Positions 15,883-24,703 of a stretch of 64,000 nucleotides of DNA are shown here, one piece after another. The notes under the pieces are model-generated. The model was not told the origin of the DNA. It saw only the letters and a list, made by a program, of their open reading frames with translations, and ran no database searches. The stretch covers positions 62,001 through 126,000 of the forward strand of contig CAYXZW010000001.1 of NCBI GenBank assembly GCA_964469905.1, read 5' to 3'. A program made the translations under genes and the position numbers. The stretch comes from MVRV01 sp964469905 (GTDB lineage Bacteria > Desulfobacterota > Syntrophia > Syntrophales > Smithellaceae). Position 1 is the first letter of the stretch, and each line of letters opens with the position of its first letter.

Positions 15883-17241
15883 ATGGCGAGGATTCTAGTC
15901 GTTGATGATGATCAGGGAATGAGAGAGTTTATGGAAATAATGCTAACCAAGGAAGGTTATGATGTGACCAGTGCCGAAGGTCCGGTCAAAGCAATCAATC
16001 TTTGCGCCAAGATAGATTTTGATTTAGTGATCACGGATTTGAAGATGCCCAAAATCGACGGCATTGAGTTTCTCAAAACCATTAAAGATCAGCGTCCGGA
16101 AACGATAGTCATTTTAGTTACAGCCTATGCCTCGGGAGAAACAGCCATCAATGCAATGAAAGAGGGCGCTTACGATTATGTGGAAAAGGGTGGCAGCATT
16201 GAAGAATTAAAGCAAATTGTTCATTCGGCATTGCTTAAAAAAGGTCTTGTTGATGAAAAAAAAGAGACTAAAGCAGTAAAAGAAGAAGCATCGTTTTGCG
16301 GAATGATCGGATCAGCGCGGGAAATGCAGAAAATATATTCCACTATTAAAAAAGTAGCGGATACACCGGCAAATATTTTGATCCTGGGTGAAAGCGGAAC
16401 AGGGAAAGAGCTGGTAGCGCGTGCCATTCATGACAATTCTTCGCGAGCTAAAATGCCCATAGTAGTAATCAATTGCGGCGGTATACCGGAAAATTTACTG
16501 GAGAGCGAATTGTTCGGCTATATGAAAGGTTCTTTTACCGGCGCGTATGCGGATAAACCCGGCCTTTTTGAAATGGCCAGAGGAGGAACTATCTTTCTCG
16601 ATGAGATTGGAGAATTATCACCGGTTTTGCAAGTCAAGATTTTACGAGTTGTTCAGGAGAAAACTTTTCGGCGTATTGGCGGTGCGGAAAACATCAAAGG
16701 TGATGTCCGCATAATTTCTGCTACTCATCAAAATCTGGAAGAAAAAGTTAAAAAAGGAGATTTTCGTGAGGATCTTTATTTTCGTCTCAATGTTATTCCT
16801 ATTCGCGTACCTCCACTTCGGGAGCGCAAAGAAGACATACCCTTGTTGACAAAACATTTTATTGAAAAATATGCGCGGGAATTTAATAAAGAAGTCCGAA
16901 CCATATCTTCCTATGCCATGGAATTGTTAATCGACTATTCGTTTCCCGGTAATATTCGCGAACTGGAAAATATTATTGAACGCAGCGTCGCCATGGAAAG
17001 CTCTAATATAATTTTACCGGAGAATTTGCTTCTGTCGGGAAACAATGACGGTGCGGCGAACCTGCATATCGAAATTCCTGATAAGGGCATAAATCTTAAT
17101 GAAGAACTGGAAAAGGTGGAAAAAAAGTTCATTGAAAAAGCGCTGCAGAAAGCCAAGGGGTCAAAAACACGAGCCGGTGAACTATTGCATGTAACATTTG
17201 ATTCCTTGCGCTACCGAATTGAAAAACTCGGCATCGAATAA
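15883..17241 (+). CDS. Sigma-54-dependent NtrC/PilR-type response regulator
   Basis: About 452 residues. The receiver domain has acidic DDD at 8-10 and phosphoacceptor Asp52 in VITDLKMPK. The AAA+ sigma-54 domain has GESGTGKE, GSFTGA (the sigma-54 contact loop), GGTIFLDEIGEL and FRLNVIPIRVPPLRER. It ends in a Fis-type HTH (TRAGELLHVTFDSLRYRIEKLG). Start ATG 15883 is chosen because AAGGAG (15868-15873) is 9 bases upstream and the receiver begins directly; an upstream in-frame start would only add an unneeded tail. With the kinase it makes a PilSR-like pair. The pilin sigma-54 promoter at 49817 is a possible target, but its own linked activator is at 48336. Confidence 0.9.
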   Translation: MARILVVDDDQGMREFMEIMLTKEGYDVTSAEGPVKAINLCAKIDFDLVITDLKMPKIDGIEFLKTIKDQRPETIVILVTAYASGETAINAMKEGAYDYVEKGGSIEELKQIVHSALLKKGLVDEKKETKAVKEEASFCGMIGSAREMQKIYSTIKKVADTPANILILGESGTGKELVARAIHDNSSRAKMPIVVINCGGIPENLLESELFGYMKGSFTGAYADKPGLFEMARGGTIFLDEIGELSPVLQVKILRVVQEKTFRRIGGAENIKGDVRIISATHQNLEEKVKKGDFREDLYFRLNVIPIRVPPLRERKEDIPLLTKHFIEKYAREFNKEVRTISSYAMELLIDYSFPGNIRELENIIERSVAMESSNIILPENLLLSGNNDGAANLHIEIPDKGINLNEELEKVEKKFIEKALQKAKGSKTRAGELLHVTFDSLRYRIEKLGIE

Positions 17242-17392
17242 GTTAAGAATATTAGCGATAGACTACTCTAGTTTTTCATACAAATGATATTAATTAATCA
17301 TACGAAAAGTATGACATATGAATGCAATAATTATTATATATGAGCCCTAAAAAACTCTTGATAGATAAAATCGCTTTTTTCACATTGTGAGC

Positions 17393-17453
17393 GTGGAGGC
17401 CATGCAGGCCGGGAAGACATCAGTCATCAAGACTGCGCCCCCCGGGCCACCAC
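17393..17453. other. GC-rich structured intergenic segment of unknown role
   Basis: A GC-rich island in an otherwise AT-rich gap. GTGGAGGCC (17393-17401) pairs with GGCCACCAC (17445-17453) with a single A-A mismatch, enclosing GGGAAGAC, the hairpin CAGTC-ATCAA-GACTG (17421-17435) and a C-run. There is no T-tract for a terminator, and no convincing reading frame. It might be a small structured RNA or a remnant. The gap 17242-17896 holds only this, the acyl-CoA synthetase remnant, and small hairpins at about 17832-17866. Confidence 0.35.
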
Positions 17454-17504
17454 AAAACATCATTTCATAATTGTGCGTTTATCCATAAAATCATATCTCA
17501 AAAA

Positions 17505-17720
17505 TTAACTATAAGAATTTCGCAGCATGATTTTGTTGATCTTTCCAACGCTGGTTTTGGGTATTTCCTTGACGATCTCTATCCTGTCAGGCACTCCATA
17601 CTTAGGCAGTTTGCCCTCTTGGGCGCAAGAGAGCAGGAGCTTACGGAGATCATCTCCCATTGTTATGCCCTCAGAGGCCGGGTTGAGAACTGCCTTGTGT
17701 TCACTTAAAACGTTTTCCAA
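17505..17720 (-). pseudogene. Remnant of an AMP-forming acyl-CoA synthetase (C-terminal end only)
   Basis: The 71-codon frame ends in GKLPKYGVPDRIEIVKE followed by IPKTSVGKINKIMLR, the hallmark C-terminus of long-chain acyl-CoA synthetases, including the catalytic GK-(I/L)-NK lysine region. The remaining 500 or so residues are absent: no upstream continuation can be read between 17721 and the CoA-transferase at 17897. It is therefore a decayed 3' fragment. The adjacent CoA-transferase suggests that a fatty-acid activation locus was rearranged here. Confidence 0.75.
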
Positions 17721-17896
17721 ATCTAATGATTATATCCACTCACCACCAGTTTGTCAGAACAAGACATTTGCGCAACACCTCATTTTCTTCAATATGTGAC
17801 CTTTAAATTATTTCGGGTGTGACACAGCATACGGGGGAGAGTCCCGCCTTCCCGGAAAAGGCACATGTTCCTGCTTTATGAGGGGGTGCAACAATC

Positions 17897-19228
17897 TCAA
17901 AAGACCTGCTTCTTGAGCAAATTGCGTTCTCTGGCTGCTTTTTCCAGCTCTTCACGGAATTTTGGATGGGCGATCTTGATGAGTTCCACAGCCCGCTCCG
18001 GCTCCGTCCGGCCATAGAGGTCTGCCACACCGTACTCCGTCACAATGTAACCGGCATAATGCCGCGGAACTGTAACACGGGCGCCATGAGATATATAGGG
18101 AACAATGCGGGTAACTGTATCGTTCAAGGTTGTCGAGGGTACCAGATTAATAGCCCGACCGCCCTTGGAGAAAAGTGCCCCGATGACGAAGTCGAGCTGA
18201 CCGCCCGATCCGGTTCGCATCAGATTGCCAACCGATTCAGATACGATCTGTCCCGTCAGATCCACTTCTATGGAACCATTGATGGCGACGACATTTTCTT
18301 CCTGGGCGATGACAGGAATGCTGTTGGCATAGGCCGTGGGGCGGAAGTCGGTTACGGGGTTGTTGGACAAAAAGTCATACAGCGCTTTGTCTCCCAGGGT
18401 AAAGGCCAGGACGATTTTCCCCGGATTGACCTTTTTGTATTTGCAGGTCACAATCCCTTTCTCCATGAGCCGATGGGTTCCGGCAGGGGCCATTTCCGTG
18501 TGGATGCCCAAATCCTTGAGTCCCGAATGTTCAAGAAGGCTGCTGATCGCGGCGGGAACGGCGCCGATGCCTACCTGGAAGCAATCTCTGTCTCTGAGGA
18601 GTCCCACAACATTTTCGGCCATTTTACGCTCGACATCGTTGGGTTCGGGCGTCGGCATTGCCGGAAGGGGATTGGGATTCTCCACAAATGCAGTAAAACG
18701 ACTGACCGGAAAATTTGTCTGGCCATAGGTGCGGGGCATCTGGGGATTGACTTCGGCAATGATCCATTCGCTCTGGGCCATGATGGCTTCGGTATAGAAG
18801 GTATCGAGCCCGAGATTGACATAGCCGTGCTCGTCGGGTGGTGCAACCTGGAGAATTATTCCGGTGCGGCGCTTATAGATGCGCTTGCGATGCATGTATT
18901 TAAGTCCCGCCTCGGAGCTCTGGAACGGCAGAAAGTTGGCCCATTCGGTTTTGGCGATTTCCTGAAGCTGGGGCGTACTAATGAAACCGAAGGCCAGTGT
19001 AAAAGTATCCCGATATTCCGGCTTAAATATCTTGTAGGGTCTGAGGGTGAGGTTGTTGATGTACTCCACGTCCTTGAGCTCATCTTTCCGATCGGCTATG
19101 GCATCCATGATCAGCATTGATGGCTGACCCAGACATAATGGAGTCCAGAAACAATCTCCTGACTGAACGATCTTTGCGGCTTCCTGTGCGGACATTGACT
19201 TGCGCTTGTATTCTTCCTGCCAACTCAT
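17897..19228 (-). CDS. Acetyl-CoA hydrolase/CoA-transferase family protein (4-hydroxybutyrate or butyrate:acetate CoA-transferase-like)
   Basis: About 443 residues of the Cat1/AbfT-type family. Landmarks are VAPPDEHGYVNLG, VGIGAVPAAISSLL, LGIHTEMAPAG (with a Glu in the position expected for the CoA-thioester nucleophile), VDLTGQIVSESVG, SGSGGQLDFVIGA and ISHGARVTVPRHYAGYIVTEYGVADL. Such enzymes move CoA between acetate and acyl chains, or hydrolyse acetyl-CoA, in fermentative and syntrophic metabolism. I chose ATG 19228 because GGGAGG lies just upstream and MSWQEEYKRK is a normal beginning; a longer in-frame start is unlikely. It follows a PAS-LuxR regulator gene on the same strand across a 328-base gap. 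The exact substrate cannot be decided from sequence. Confidence 0.85.
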   Translation of the reverse strand: MSWQEEYKRKSMSAQEAAKIVQSGDCFWTPLCLGQPSMLIMDAIADRKDELKDVEYINNLTLRPYKIFKPEYRDTFTLAFGFISTPQLQEIAKTEWANFLPFQSSEAGLKYMHRKRIYKRRTGIILQVAPPDEHGYVNLGLDTFYTEAIMAQSEWIIAEVNPQMPRTYGQTNFPVSRFTAFVENPNPLPAMPTPEPNDVERKMAENVVGLLRDRDCFQVGIGAVPAAISSLLEHSGLKDLGIHTEMAPAGTHRLMEKGIVTCKYKKVNPGKIVLAFTLGDKALYDFLSNNPVTDFRPTAYANSIPVIAQEENVVAINGSIEVDLTGQIVSESVGNLMRTGSGGQLDFVIGALFSKGGRAINLVPSTTLNDTVTRIVPYISHGARVTVPRHYAGYIVTEYGVADLYGRTEPERAVELIKIAHPKFREELEKAARERNLLKKQVF

Positions 19229-19356
19229 ATTTCCTCCCTTTTTTACGGTTAAAAACGGTTGAGACCAGTTGCATCTGTTCATGCCACTTCGTTCATTCTT
19301 GGTTTTTTATATGTCTGCGGCTGCCCCACCCCCTTCCTATAAAATGCCAGATTATT

Positions 19357-19395
19357 AATATTATTGATAAATTGATTGATTGAATATTATTGATA
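19357..19395. promoter_or_regulatory. 13-bp direct repeats upstream of the CoA-transferase
   Basis: AATATTATTGATA occurs at 19357-19369 and again exactly at 19383-19395, 26 bases apart start to start, in the 328-base gap between the CoA-transferase and the PAS-LuxR gene. The spacing is about 2.5 helical turns. A binding site for the neighbouring LuxR-type regulator is possible but unproven, and the sequence is AT-rich enough for chance to matter. I see nothing else in 19229-19556 beyond AT-rich spacer. Confidence 0.3.
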
Positions 19396-19556
19396 TTTAT
19401 ATAATTCTCTGCCCGTGCACATACTTTTTCCTTTCCTATATTGCCCCTTCCTTGAATATATTATGGATTTTTTGTTCATTAAATTAACTGGGATTTTAAG
19501 AGAGAAAGACAAAATGAACAATATTAAAAAAACAGGCAGCTAATATGTATAAAAAC

Positions 19557-21596
19557 CTAATATTGTGAAAGGGACAATAAATGGGATGTAAGGTTCATTT
19601 TTTTATTATTGAGTCCCAGTTTCTTTCGGATATGGTCACGATGAAGGGAAATAGTTGCTTCGGAAACAGCCATCATGTCAGCGATTTCTTTAGTTGTTTT
19701 TTCCTCTTTGATCAGGTTGGCCACCTGAAGCTCTTTCGGGGTTAAATTATGATGTCCTGAAGTCAATCGGTGAGAAAAAGGCGAGATGATATCCAGTAAA
19801 TTGGCTTCCAGCGTATTAAAAAAAGCAAGGTCTCGGGCATCACTACGGTTCTTTTTTATCTTTTGCAGATAAGGCAGGACGAGCCGCTTAATATTAGATA
19901 GAACCTTTTCCTCCAGTTCCAGTTTATCCGCTTCCCGTTGCTTCAGCAATACCTTCAATGCTGTATTCATCTCTTCAAGATTCCGCGATTTCTTTTGTAC
20001 TTCCCGCTCGCGTTTCTGCAAGATCGCTTCAATACGCTTTTGTTCCGTAATATCTGTCAGAGAGATGACGCTTTTCTTAGAATCGGGAATCATGGCCACT
20101 GCAAGTAAAACAATTTTCTTGTTACCATGCTTGTCGATGAGAGCGCATTGATAATTCCGGGGAGACGCTTCCGGATCAATTCTTCGCTGCCTGTGGTAAT
20201 GGATCATCTTCGGAAGGTCATTGGAGTTAAAAAGCTCCGTCCATTTGCGCTTATTTTCCCAGTATTGCTTAGGTGCCCCGGAGAGCGTTGCAAATTCGGT
20301 ATTAGCAAGGGAAATTGTCATATCCTCTTCGACGATCATTGTGGCAGTTCCCGTGTTTTCAAATATGGTCCGGTAGAGGTTTTCTGACTCCTGAAGTTTT
20401 GCTACAGCTAGTTTCTGCTCAGTGATATCAGCAAGGGATGCCACACTCTTTTTTGTGTCCGGAATCATATCTATAGTGATGAAAACATAACGGATATTCC
20501 CCCGACCGTCAATGAATCTGAATTCGTAATTCCTGGGTGCAGCCTGTTGATTTATGCGCCGCAGGTTATGGTAAGACTTCATTATTTCCATGTCTTCGGG
20601 AACGATAAATTCCGTCCAGCTCCTTTTACCTTCCAAATCTTCCCGACAATATCCCGACATATTAACGAATTCAGAATTAACAAGCGAAACGATTGTATCT
20701 TCTTCAATAATGATCGTGGCCGTTCCTGTATTTTCAAAGATAGTCCGGTAGAGATTTTTCGATTCCTCAAGCCTTGTAACTGCTTTTTTATGCTCGGTAA
20801 TGTCGATGAAGGAGGCCACACTTTTGTGAGTATGTGGTATCATATCAGCCATGAGGATGACGTTACGGATGTCTCCCTGGCTATTAATAAAGCCGCATTC
20901 ATAATGCCTGGGCGCGGCGTTGTTATCCTTACGCCGCAGGTAATGGTAGGTTTTCATTCTTTCCCTGTCTTCGGGAATAACAAACTCAGTCCAGCTTTTT
21001 TTACCTTCCAATTCCTTGCGGGAATAACCGGACATCCTGGAGAATGCCGAATTAACAAGAGAAATGGTCGTGTCTTCCTCGATAATAATGGTCGCCGCCA
21101 TGGTGGTTTCAAAAATGGTGCGGTAAAGGATTTCCGAATCCTGCAGTTTCTCGATGGACTGCCGATGTGCAGTGATATCCGTGCTGTTTCCTAGAATGGC
21201 CGGACGGCCTCCATAGGTGATCACTGAGACCGTTTCCATAATCCACCGGACATCGCCCTGTTTAGTTAATATCCTGAAGGCATAGGGAGTGGTTGATTCA
21301 CTGCGCAACATAGAGCGGGATTGGCGCAGGACATCCGCCTTATCCTCGGGATGAACAAGGCTGTTGGCATCCATGCCGATCAATTCCTCGGTGGTATATC
21401 CTGCATTGGTAGCGGCTTTGATATTGACAGTACAGAACTTCCCATCCTGGACGACATAGATGGCGGCAAATGATCTCTGCAAGATGGTATTGAAAATGTC
21501 ACGGCTTTCTCGCAGAGACGCCTCCACTGACTGGTAATGGCTGATCATCTCTGTAAGCTTAGCGATTTGTTCCTCAGGAATCGAATTTTCAGACAT
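19557..21596 (-). CDS. Cytosolic multi-PAS LuxR-type transcriptional regulator
   Basis: About 679 residues with no membrane segment. One PAS domain (about residues 30-150) is followed by three closely similar PAS modules in tandem. Each begins with a version of LYRTIFE and ends with a version of KKSVASxxDITEQK. Then comes a coiled coil (about 515-590) and a C-terminal LuxR/GerE HTH (LTPKELQVANLIKEEKTTKEIADMM...HRDHIRKKLGL). The design allows ligand or redox sensing to act directly on DNA binding without a phosphorelay. ATG 21596 has GGGAGA just upstream; the longer TTG start at 21611 would place that site inside the gene. Control of the downstream CoA-transferase is plausible. Confidence 0.85.
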   Translation of the reverse strand: MSENSIPEEQIAKLTEMISHYQSVEASLRESRDIFNTILQRSFAAIYVVQDGKFCTVNIKAATNAGYTTEELIGMDANSLVHPEDKADVLRQSRSMLRSESTTPYAFRILTKQGDVRWIMETVSVITYGGRPAILGNSTDITAHRQSIEKLQDSEILYRTIFETTMAATIIIEEDTTISLVNSAFSRMSGYSRKELEGKKSWTEFVIPEDRERMKTYHYLRRKDNNAAPRHYECGFINSQGDIRNVILMADMIPHTHKSVASFIDITEHKKAVTRLEESKNLYRTIFENTGTATIIIEEDTIVSLVNSEFVNMSGYCREDLEGKRSWTEFIVPEDMEIMKSYHNLRRINQQAAPRNYEFRFIDGRGNIRYVFITIDMIPDTKKSVASLADITEQKLAVAKLQESENLYRTIFENTGTATMIVEEDMTISLANTEFATLSGAPKQYWENKRKWTELFNSNDLPKMIHYHRQRRIDPEASPRNYQCALIDKHGNKKIVLLAVAMIPDSKKSVISLTDITEQKRIEAILQKREREVQKKSRNLEEMNTALKVLLKQREADKLELEEKVLSNIKRLVLPYLQKIKKNRSDARDLAFFNTLEANLLDIISPFSHRLTSGHHNLTPKELQVANLIKEEKTTKEIADMMAVSEATISLHRDHIRKKLGLNNKKMNLTSHLLSLSQY

Positions 21597-21847
21597 AATG
21601 TCTCCCGTCAATGTCTATCCGAATTATTTTCTCCAGGATGATTATGGAATTTATAAGCACATTCTCTTTCGCGGTGGGAGTATATGAAGAGTGATTTTGT
21701 GTGTCAAGATGATTCTAGTCGCTGAACCCATTATGTCTAAAGGACACCAAATCGTATTGGGATGAATTTCTAAACAAAATTGAAAAACTTATTGACTAAC
21801 TATAATTGAAATATTAAGGCTATCACAAATAGTGAAGGCTGACAAAG

Positions 21848-23185
21848 ATGAGAAACAAATACTTATATATTCAAACATTTGGCTGTCAGATGAATGTTCA
21901 TGACTCCGAACAGATGGCGGCACTGCTTGCTGATAGCGGATATAAAACGACGGATAACGTGAAACTGGCAGATTTGATAGTGCTCAATACCTGTTCCATC
22001 AGGGAAAAGGCCGCGCAAAAAGTTTACAGCGAACTGGGGAGGCTCGGCAAACTCAAAATTCAGAATCCCGAATTGATAATTGGTGTTGGTGGCTGTCTGG
22101 CACAGCATTTAGGAAGCAGATTTCATAAAAGAGTGCCCCACCTGGACTTTGTTTTCGGGACACACAACATTCATCTTTTACCGGAGATGGTAACTGCCGT
22201 AAGCAAAAAAAGGGAAAAGATTACTTTAATTAATTTTCATAAAGCTCTCCATTCCATTGGTATTTATGCACCGCCGGTAAACGGGCAACTGATTGCATTT
22301 GTCACGATTATGCAAGGATGTAATAATTATTGTGCTTATTGTGTTGTTCCCTATTTGCGCGGTCCCGAAATGAGCCGTCCTCCGGGAGAAATTATTGAAG
22401 AAATTAAGAACCTCGCTGATCAGGGCATTAAAGAAGTAACTCTTCTGGGGCAAAATGTTAATTCTTATGGCAAAAATTTGGAAAAGGGTATTAATTTTAG
22501 CGCGTTGATCAAGAAAATAGGCAAAGTATCCGGTATTGAACGAATACGTTTTACAACTTCGCATCCGCGAGATTTATCGGAAGAATTGATTAATTGTTTT
22601 ACTGAAGAAGAAAAGTTATGTGAGCACATTCATCTGCCGGTACAATCTGGTTCTAACAGGCTTTTAGCCTTAATGAACAGGGGTTATTCCGTAGAAGATT
22701 ATCTGAAAAATGTCGATCGTTTGCGTCAAGTTTGTCCGCAGATAAGCATAACGTCCGATATAATTGTCGGATTCCCGGGAGAAACTCAAAACGATTATCA
22801 AGAAACCATTGACATGATGGAAAAAATCAGGTTTGATTCTACTTTTTCATTTAAGTATTCGGAAAGGAAGGGAACTGCGGCTGAGAAGCTGGAAGGAAAA
22901 ATTGCCGATTGCGAGAAACAGCGCCGGTTGAAATTCTTGCAGAATATTCAGGATAAGCACACGCTGGAAAAGAACACGCAATTGGAGGGCAGCCGGCAGA
23001 AAATATTAATTGAAGGAAAAAGCAAAAATTCCGAGAATGATTTAATGGGGCGTACCAGCTCCTGGAAAATAGTCAATTTTAAAGGGGAAACGGAATTAAT
23101 TGGTAAAATGATGGATGTAACAATTACTAAAGCATATTTACATTCATTGCGTGGCAAATTGATTGAGGAGGTTGGGGAATGTTAA
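21848..23185 (+). CDS. miaB: tRNA-2-methylthio-N6-dimethylallyladenosine synthase
   Basis: A 445-residue radical-SAM methylthiotransferase. The UPF0004 domain has FGCQMNVHDSEQM, NTCSIREKAAQK and GCLAQ, giving three Cys for the auxiliary cluster. The radical-SAM motif is GCNNYCAYCVVPYLRGPEMSRP, split here for clarity as GCNNYCAYC then VVPYLRG. HLPVQSGSNRLL and a C-terminal TRAM domain follow. RGPEMSRP is typical of MiaB rather than MtaB or RimO. It modifies A37 of tRNAs reading UNN codons. It overlaps the next gene by 7 bases and starts a long plus-strand operon. Confidence 0.95.
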   Translation: MRNKYLYIQTFGCQMNVHDSEQMAALLADSGYKTTDNVKLADLIVLNTCSIREKAAQKVYSELGRLGKLKIQNPELIIGVGGCLAQHLGSRFHKRVPHLDFVFGTHNIHLLPEMVTAVSKKREKITLINFHKALHSIGIYAPPVNGQLIAFVTIMQGCNNYCAYCVVPYLRGPEMSRPPGEIIEEIKNLADQGIKEVTLLGQNVNSYGKNLEKGINFSALIKKIGKVSGIERIRFTTSHPRDLSEELINCFTEEEKLCEHIHLPVQSGSNRLLALMNRGYSVEDYLKNVDRLRQVCPQISITSDIIVGFPGETQNDYQETIDMMEKIRFDSTFSFKYSERKGTAAEKLEGKIADCEKQRRLKFLQNIQDKHTLEKNTQLEGSRQKILIEGKSKNSENDLMGRTSSWKIVNFKGETELIGKMMDVTITKAYLHSLRGKLIEEVGEC

Positions 23186-23679
23186 TTGAAATGAAAGTAT
23201 CAGGATTGACCATTGATCCCATTACAAATACACCCATCGTGATATTAAAGGACATGCAGGAAAACAAGGCCATTCCTATATGGATTGGTCTTTTCGAAGC
23301 CAGTGCCATTGCCACGGAACTGGAAAAAATTGTTTTCTCCAGGCCAATGACGCATGATTTATTCAACGAATGTTTGAAAGCATTAAATGCGACCGTCAGT
23401 AAAATTGAAATTGGCGATATCCGCAACAACACTTTTTACGCCAATATTTATCTAATCCGCGAAGGGCAGAGCTTTACTATCGATGCTCGGCCGAGTGATG
23501 CCATTGCTCTGGCTCTGCGAGCCCACGCGCCGATATTTGTCGACGAAAGTGTTATTGAAAAATCACGCAATATAGATTTCGGTATCAAGATAACCGACTT
23601 GGATAAGTTGAAAGAAGACAAAATCAAAGAATATTTGGAAAATCTTTCGGCGGAAGATTTTGGCAAGTACAAGATGTAA
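23179..23679 (+). CDS. Bifunctional nuclease (BFN, DUF151) family protein
   Basis: A 166-residue single-domain protein with the BFN/DUF151 pattern: MKVSGLTIDPITNTPIVILKD, PIWIGLFEASAIA, RPMTHDLF, FYANIYL, and the highly conserved IDARPSDAIALALRAHAPIFVDE. Some relatives have reported nuclease activity; the bacterial role is not settled. It overlaps the miaB stop by 7 bases, and xerC begins 5 bases after its stop, so it is co-transcribed with both. Confidence 0.88.
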   Translation: MLIEMKVSGLTIDPITNTPIVILKDMQENKAIPIWIGLFEASAIATELEKIVFSRPMTHDLFNECLKALNATVSKIEIGDIRNNTFYANIYLIREGQSFTIDARPSDAIALALRAHAPIFVDESVIEKSRNIDFGIKITDLDKLKEDKIKEYLENLSAEDFGKYKM

Positions 23680-23684
23680 CAAAT

Positions 23685-24602
23685 ATGAATGATATTATCC
23701 AAAACTTTCAAACTTACCTGATGGCAGAGCGAAATGTTTCGGAGAATACCCGGCTTGCCTACATGGGTGATCTGGAGGAATTTACAGAATTTCTTCAGAA
23801 AAATGGTTTTATCCAGAACAGAGATGGAATTGTCGGCATCGAGAAGGAAACAATCCGGGAGTATTTGGGATATCTTTTCCGGCAAAGAATTAAAAAAGTT
23901 ACGGTGAACCGAAAAATATCTTCCCTGCGTTCTTTTTATAGGTACCTGAGCCGGAACGGTATAACGAAAAATAATCCGGTGGCTTTGATCCAGATATCCA
24001 AGACAGAAAAGTATATGCCTAATTTTCTATCAGTGGATGAGATGTTTGCGCTGTTAAAAGCTCAGAGTGACAATTCAATATCAGGCTTGCGCAATCTCGC
24101 TATGCTGGAATTATTTTATTCATCAGGTCTGCGTCTGGGCGAATTGGCGGGACTTAATGTTACGGACTTGGATTTTAAACAAGCACTGGTTAAGGTAAGG
24201 GGGAAGGGCAGAAAAGAAAGAATAGTCCCTGTTGGCGGGCAGGCCAGGCTTGCGTTGCAGGAATATTTGGACAAGACAACCGGCGACAGAAGAAAATTTG
24301 AGGATGATGTTTTTAACAGTCCCTTGTTTCTAAATATCCGGGGGGGGAGAATAACGCCGCGCAGTATAGCCCGTATTGTTGATGAAGCAACAAAAAAAAG
24401 CGGTATTGGCCGAAAAATCAGCCCGCATGCTTTGAGGCATACATTCGCTACACATCTTTTAAATGCCGGCGCTGATCTACGTTCGATTCAGGAATTGCTG
24501 GGGCATGAGAGCCTCTCGACAACACAAAAATATACAGCAGTGAATATTAACCGCATGATGGAAATTTATGATAAAGCCCATCCACGCGCTAAAAGTAAAT
24601 GA
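23685..24602 (+). CDS. xerC: Tyrosine recombinase XerC
   Basis: A 305-residue site-specific recombinase. It has the N-terminal SAM-like core-binding domain (FQTYLMAERNVSENT...), then the catalytic domain with Arg in SGLRLGELAGL (about 148), Lys in VRGKGRKERIVP, H-x-L-R in HALRHTFATHLL (about 248), His in LLGHESLSTTQ and the nucleophile Tyr in QKYTAVN (about 282). Its length and motifs fit the housekeeping XerC that resolves chromosome dimers at dif, not an integron or phage integrase. The order xerC-hslV-hslU, known from Firmicutes too, supports this. Confidence 0.92.
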   Translation: MNDIIQNFQTYLMAERNVSENTRLAYMGDLEEFTEFLQKNGFIQNRDGIVGIEKETIREYLGYLFRQRIKKVTVNRKISSLRSFYRYLSRNGITKNNPVALIQISKTEKYMPNFLSVDEMFALLKAQSDNSISGLRNLAMLELFYSSGLRLGELAGLNVTDLDFKQALVKVRGKGRKERIVPVGGQARLALQEYLDKTTGDRRKFEDDVFNSPLFLNIRGGRITPRSIARIVDEATKKSGIGRKISPHALRHTFATHLLNAGADLRSIQELLGHESLSTTQKYTAVNINRMMEIYDKAHPRAKSK

Positions 24603-24653
24603 GACTTGGCTTATTGCAAGGCAAAGCCGTAGCAAAAAGCCTTAGTCGAATTT

Positions 24654-24681
24654 ATCCCGTGAGCGAAGCGATGCACGGGAT
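24654..24681 (+). repeat. Short hairpin between xerC and hslV
   Basis: ATCCCGTG (24654-24661) and CACGGGAT (24674-24681) form a perfect 8-bp stem with a 12-base loop in the 101-base gap. It ends 10 bases before the hslV ribosome-binding site AGGAG and has no T-tract, so it is a possible RNA processing or mRNA-stability element rather than a terminator. Confidence 0.5.
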
Positions 24682-24703
24682 CCAGAAAATAATAGGAGAG
24701 AAA

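Noticed and set aside
17805..17880. Possible cobalamin riboswitch on the minus strand (GGGAA, C-rich block, GCTGTG)
   Set aside because: The conserved B12 box and P5 hairpin are absent, and the downstream gene is only a remnant. The likeness is partial.
17966..19120. A 384-codon open frame on the plus strand
   Set aside because: It lies wholly antisense to the CoA-transferase, whose protein is clearly recognisable. The plus-strand product resembles nothing and has no ribosome-binding site.
20547..21194. A 215-codon open frame on the plus strand
   Set aside because: It is antisense to the tandem PAS repeats of the LuxR-type regulator and reflects their codon pattern.
24599..24703. Upstream extension of hslV
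   Set aside because: It would put about 35 unrelated residues ahead of the catalytic Thr. ATG 24704 has a good ribosome-binding site.
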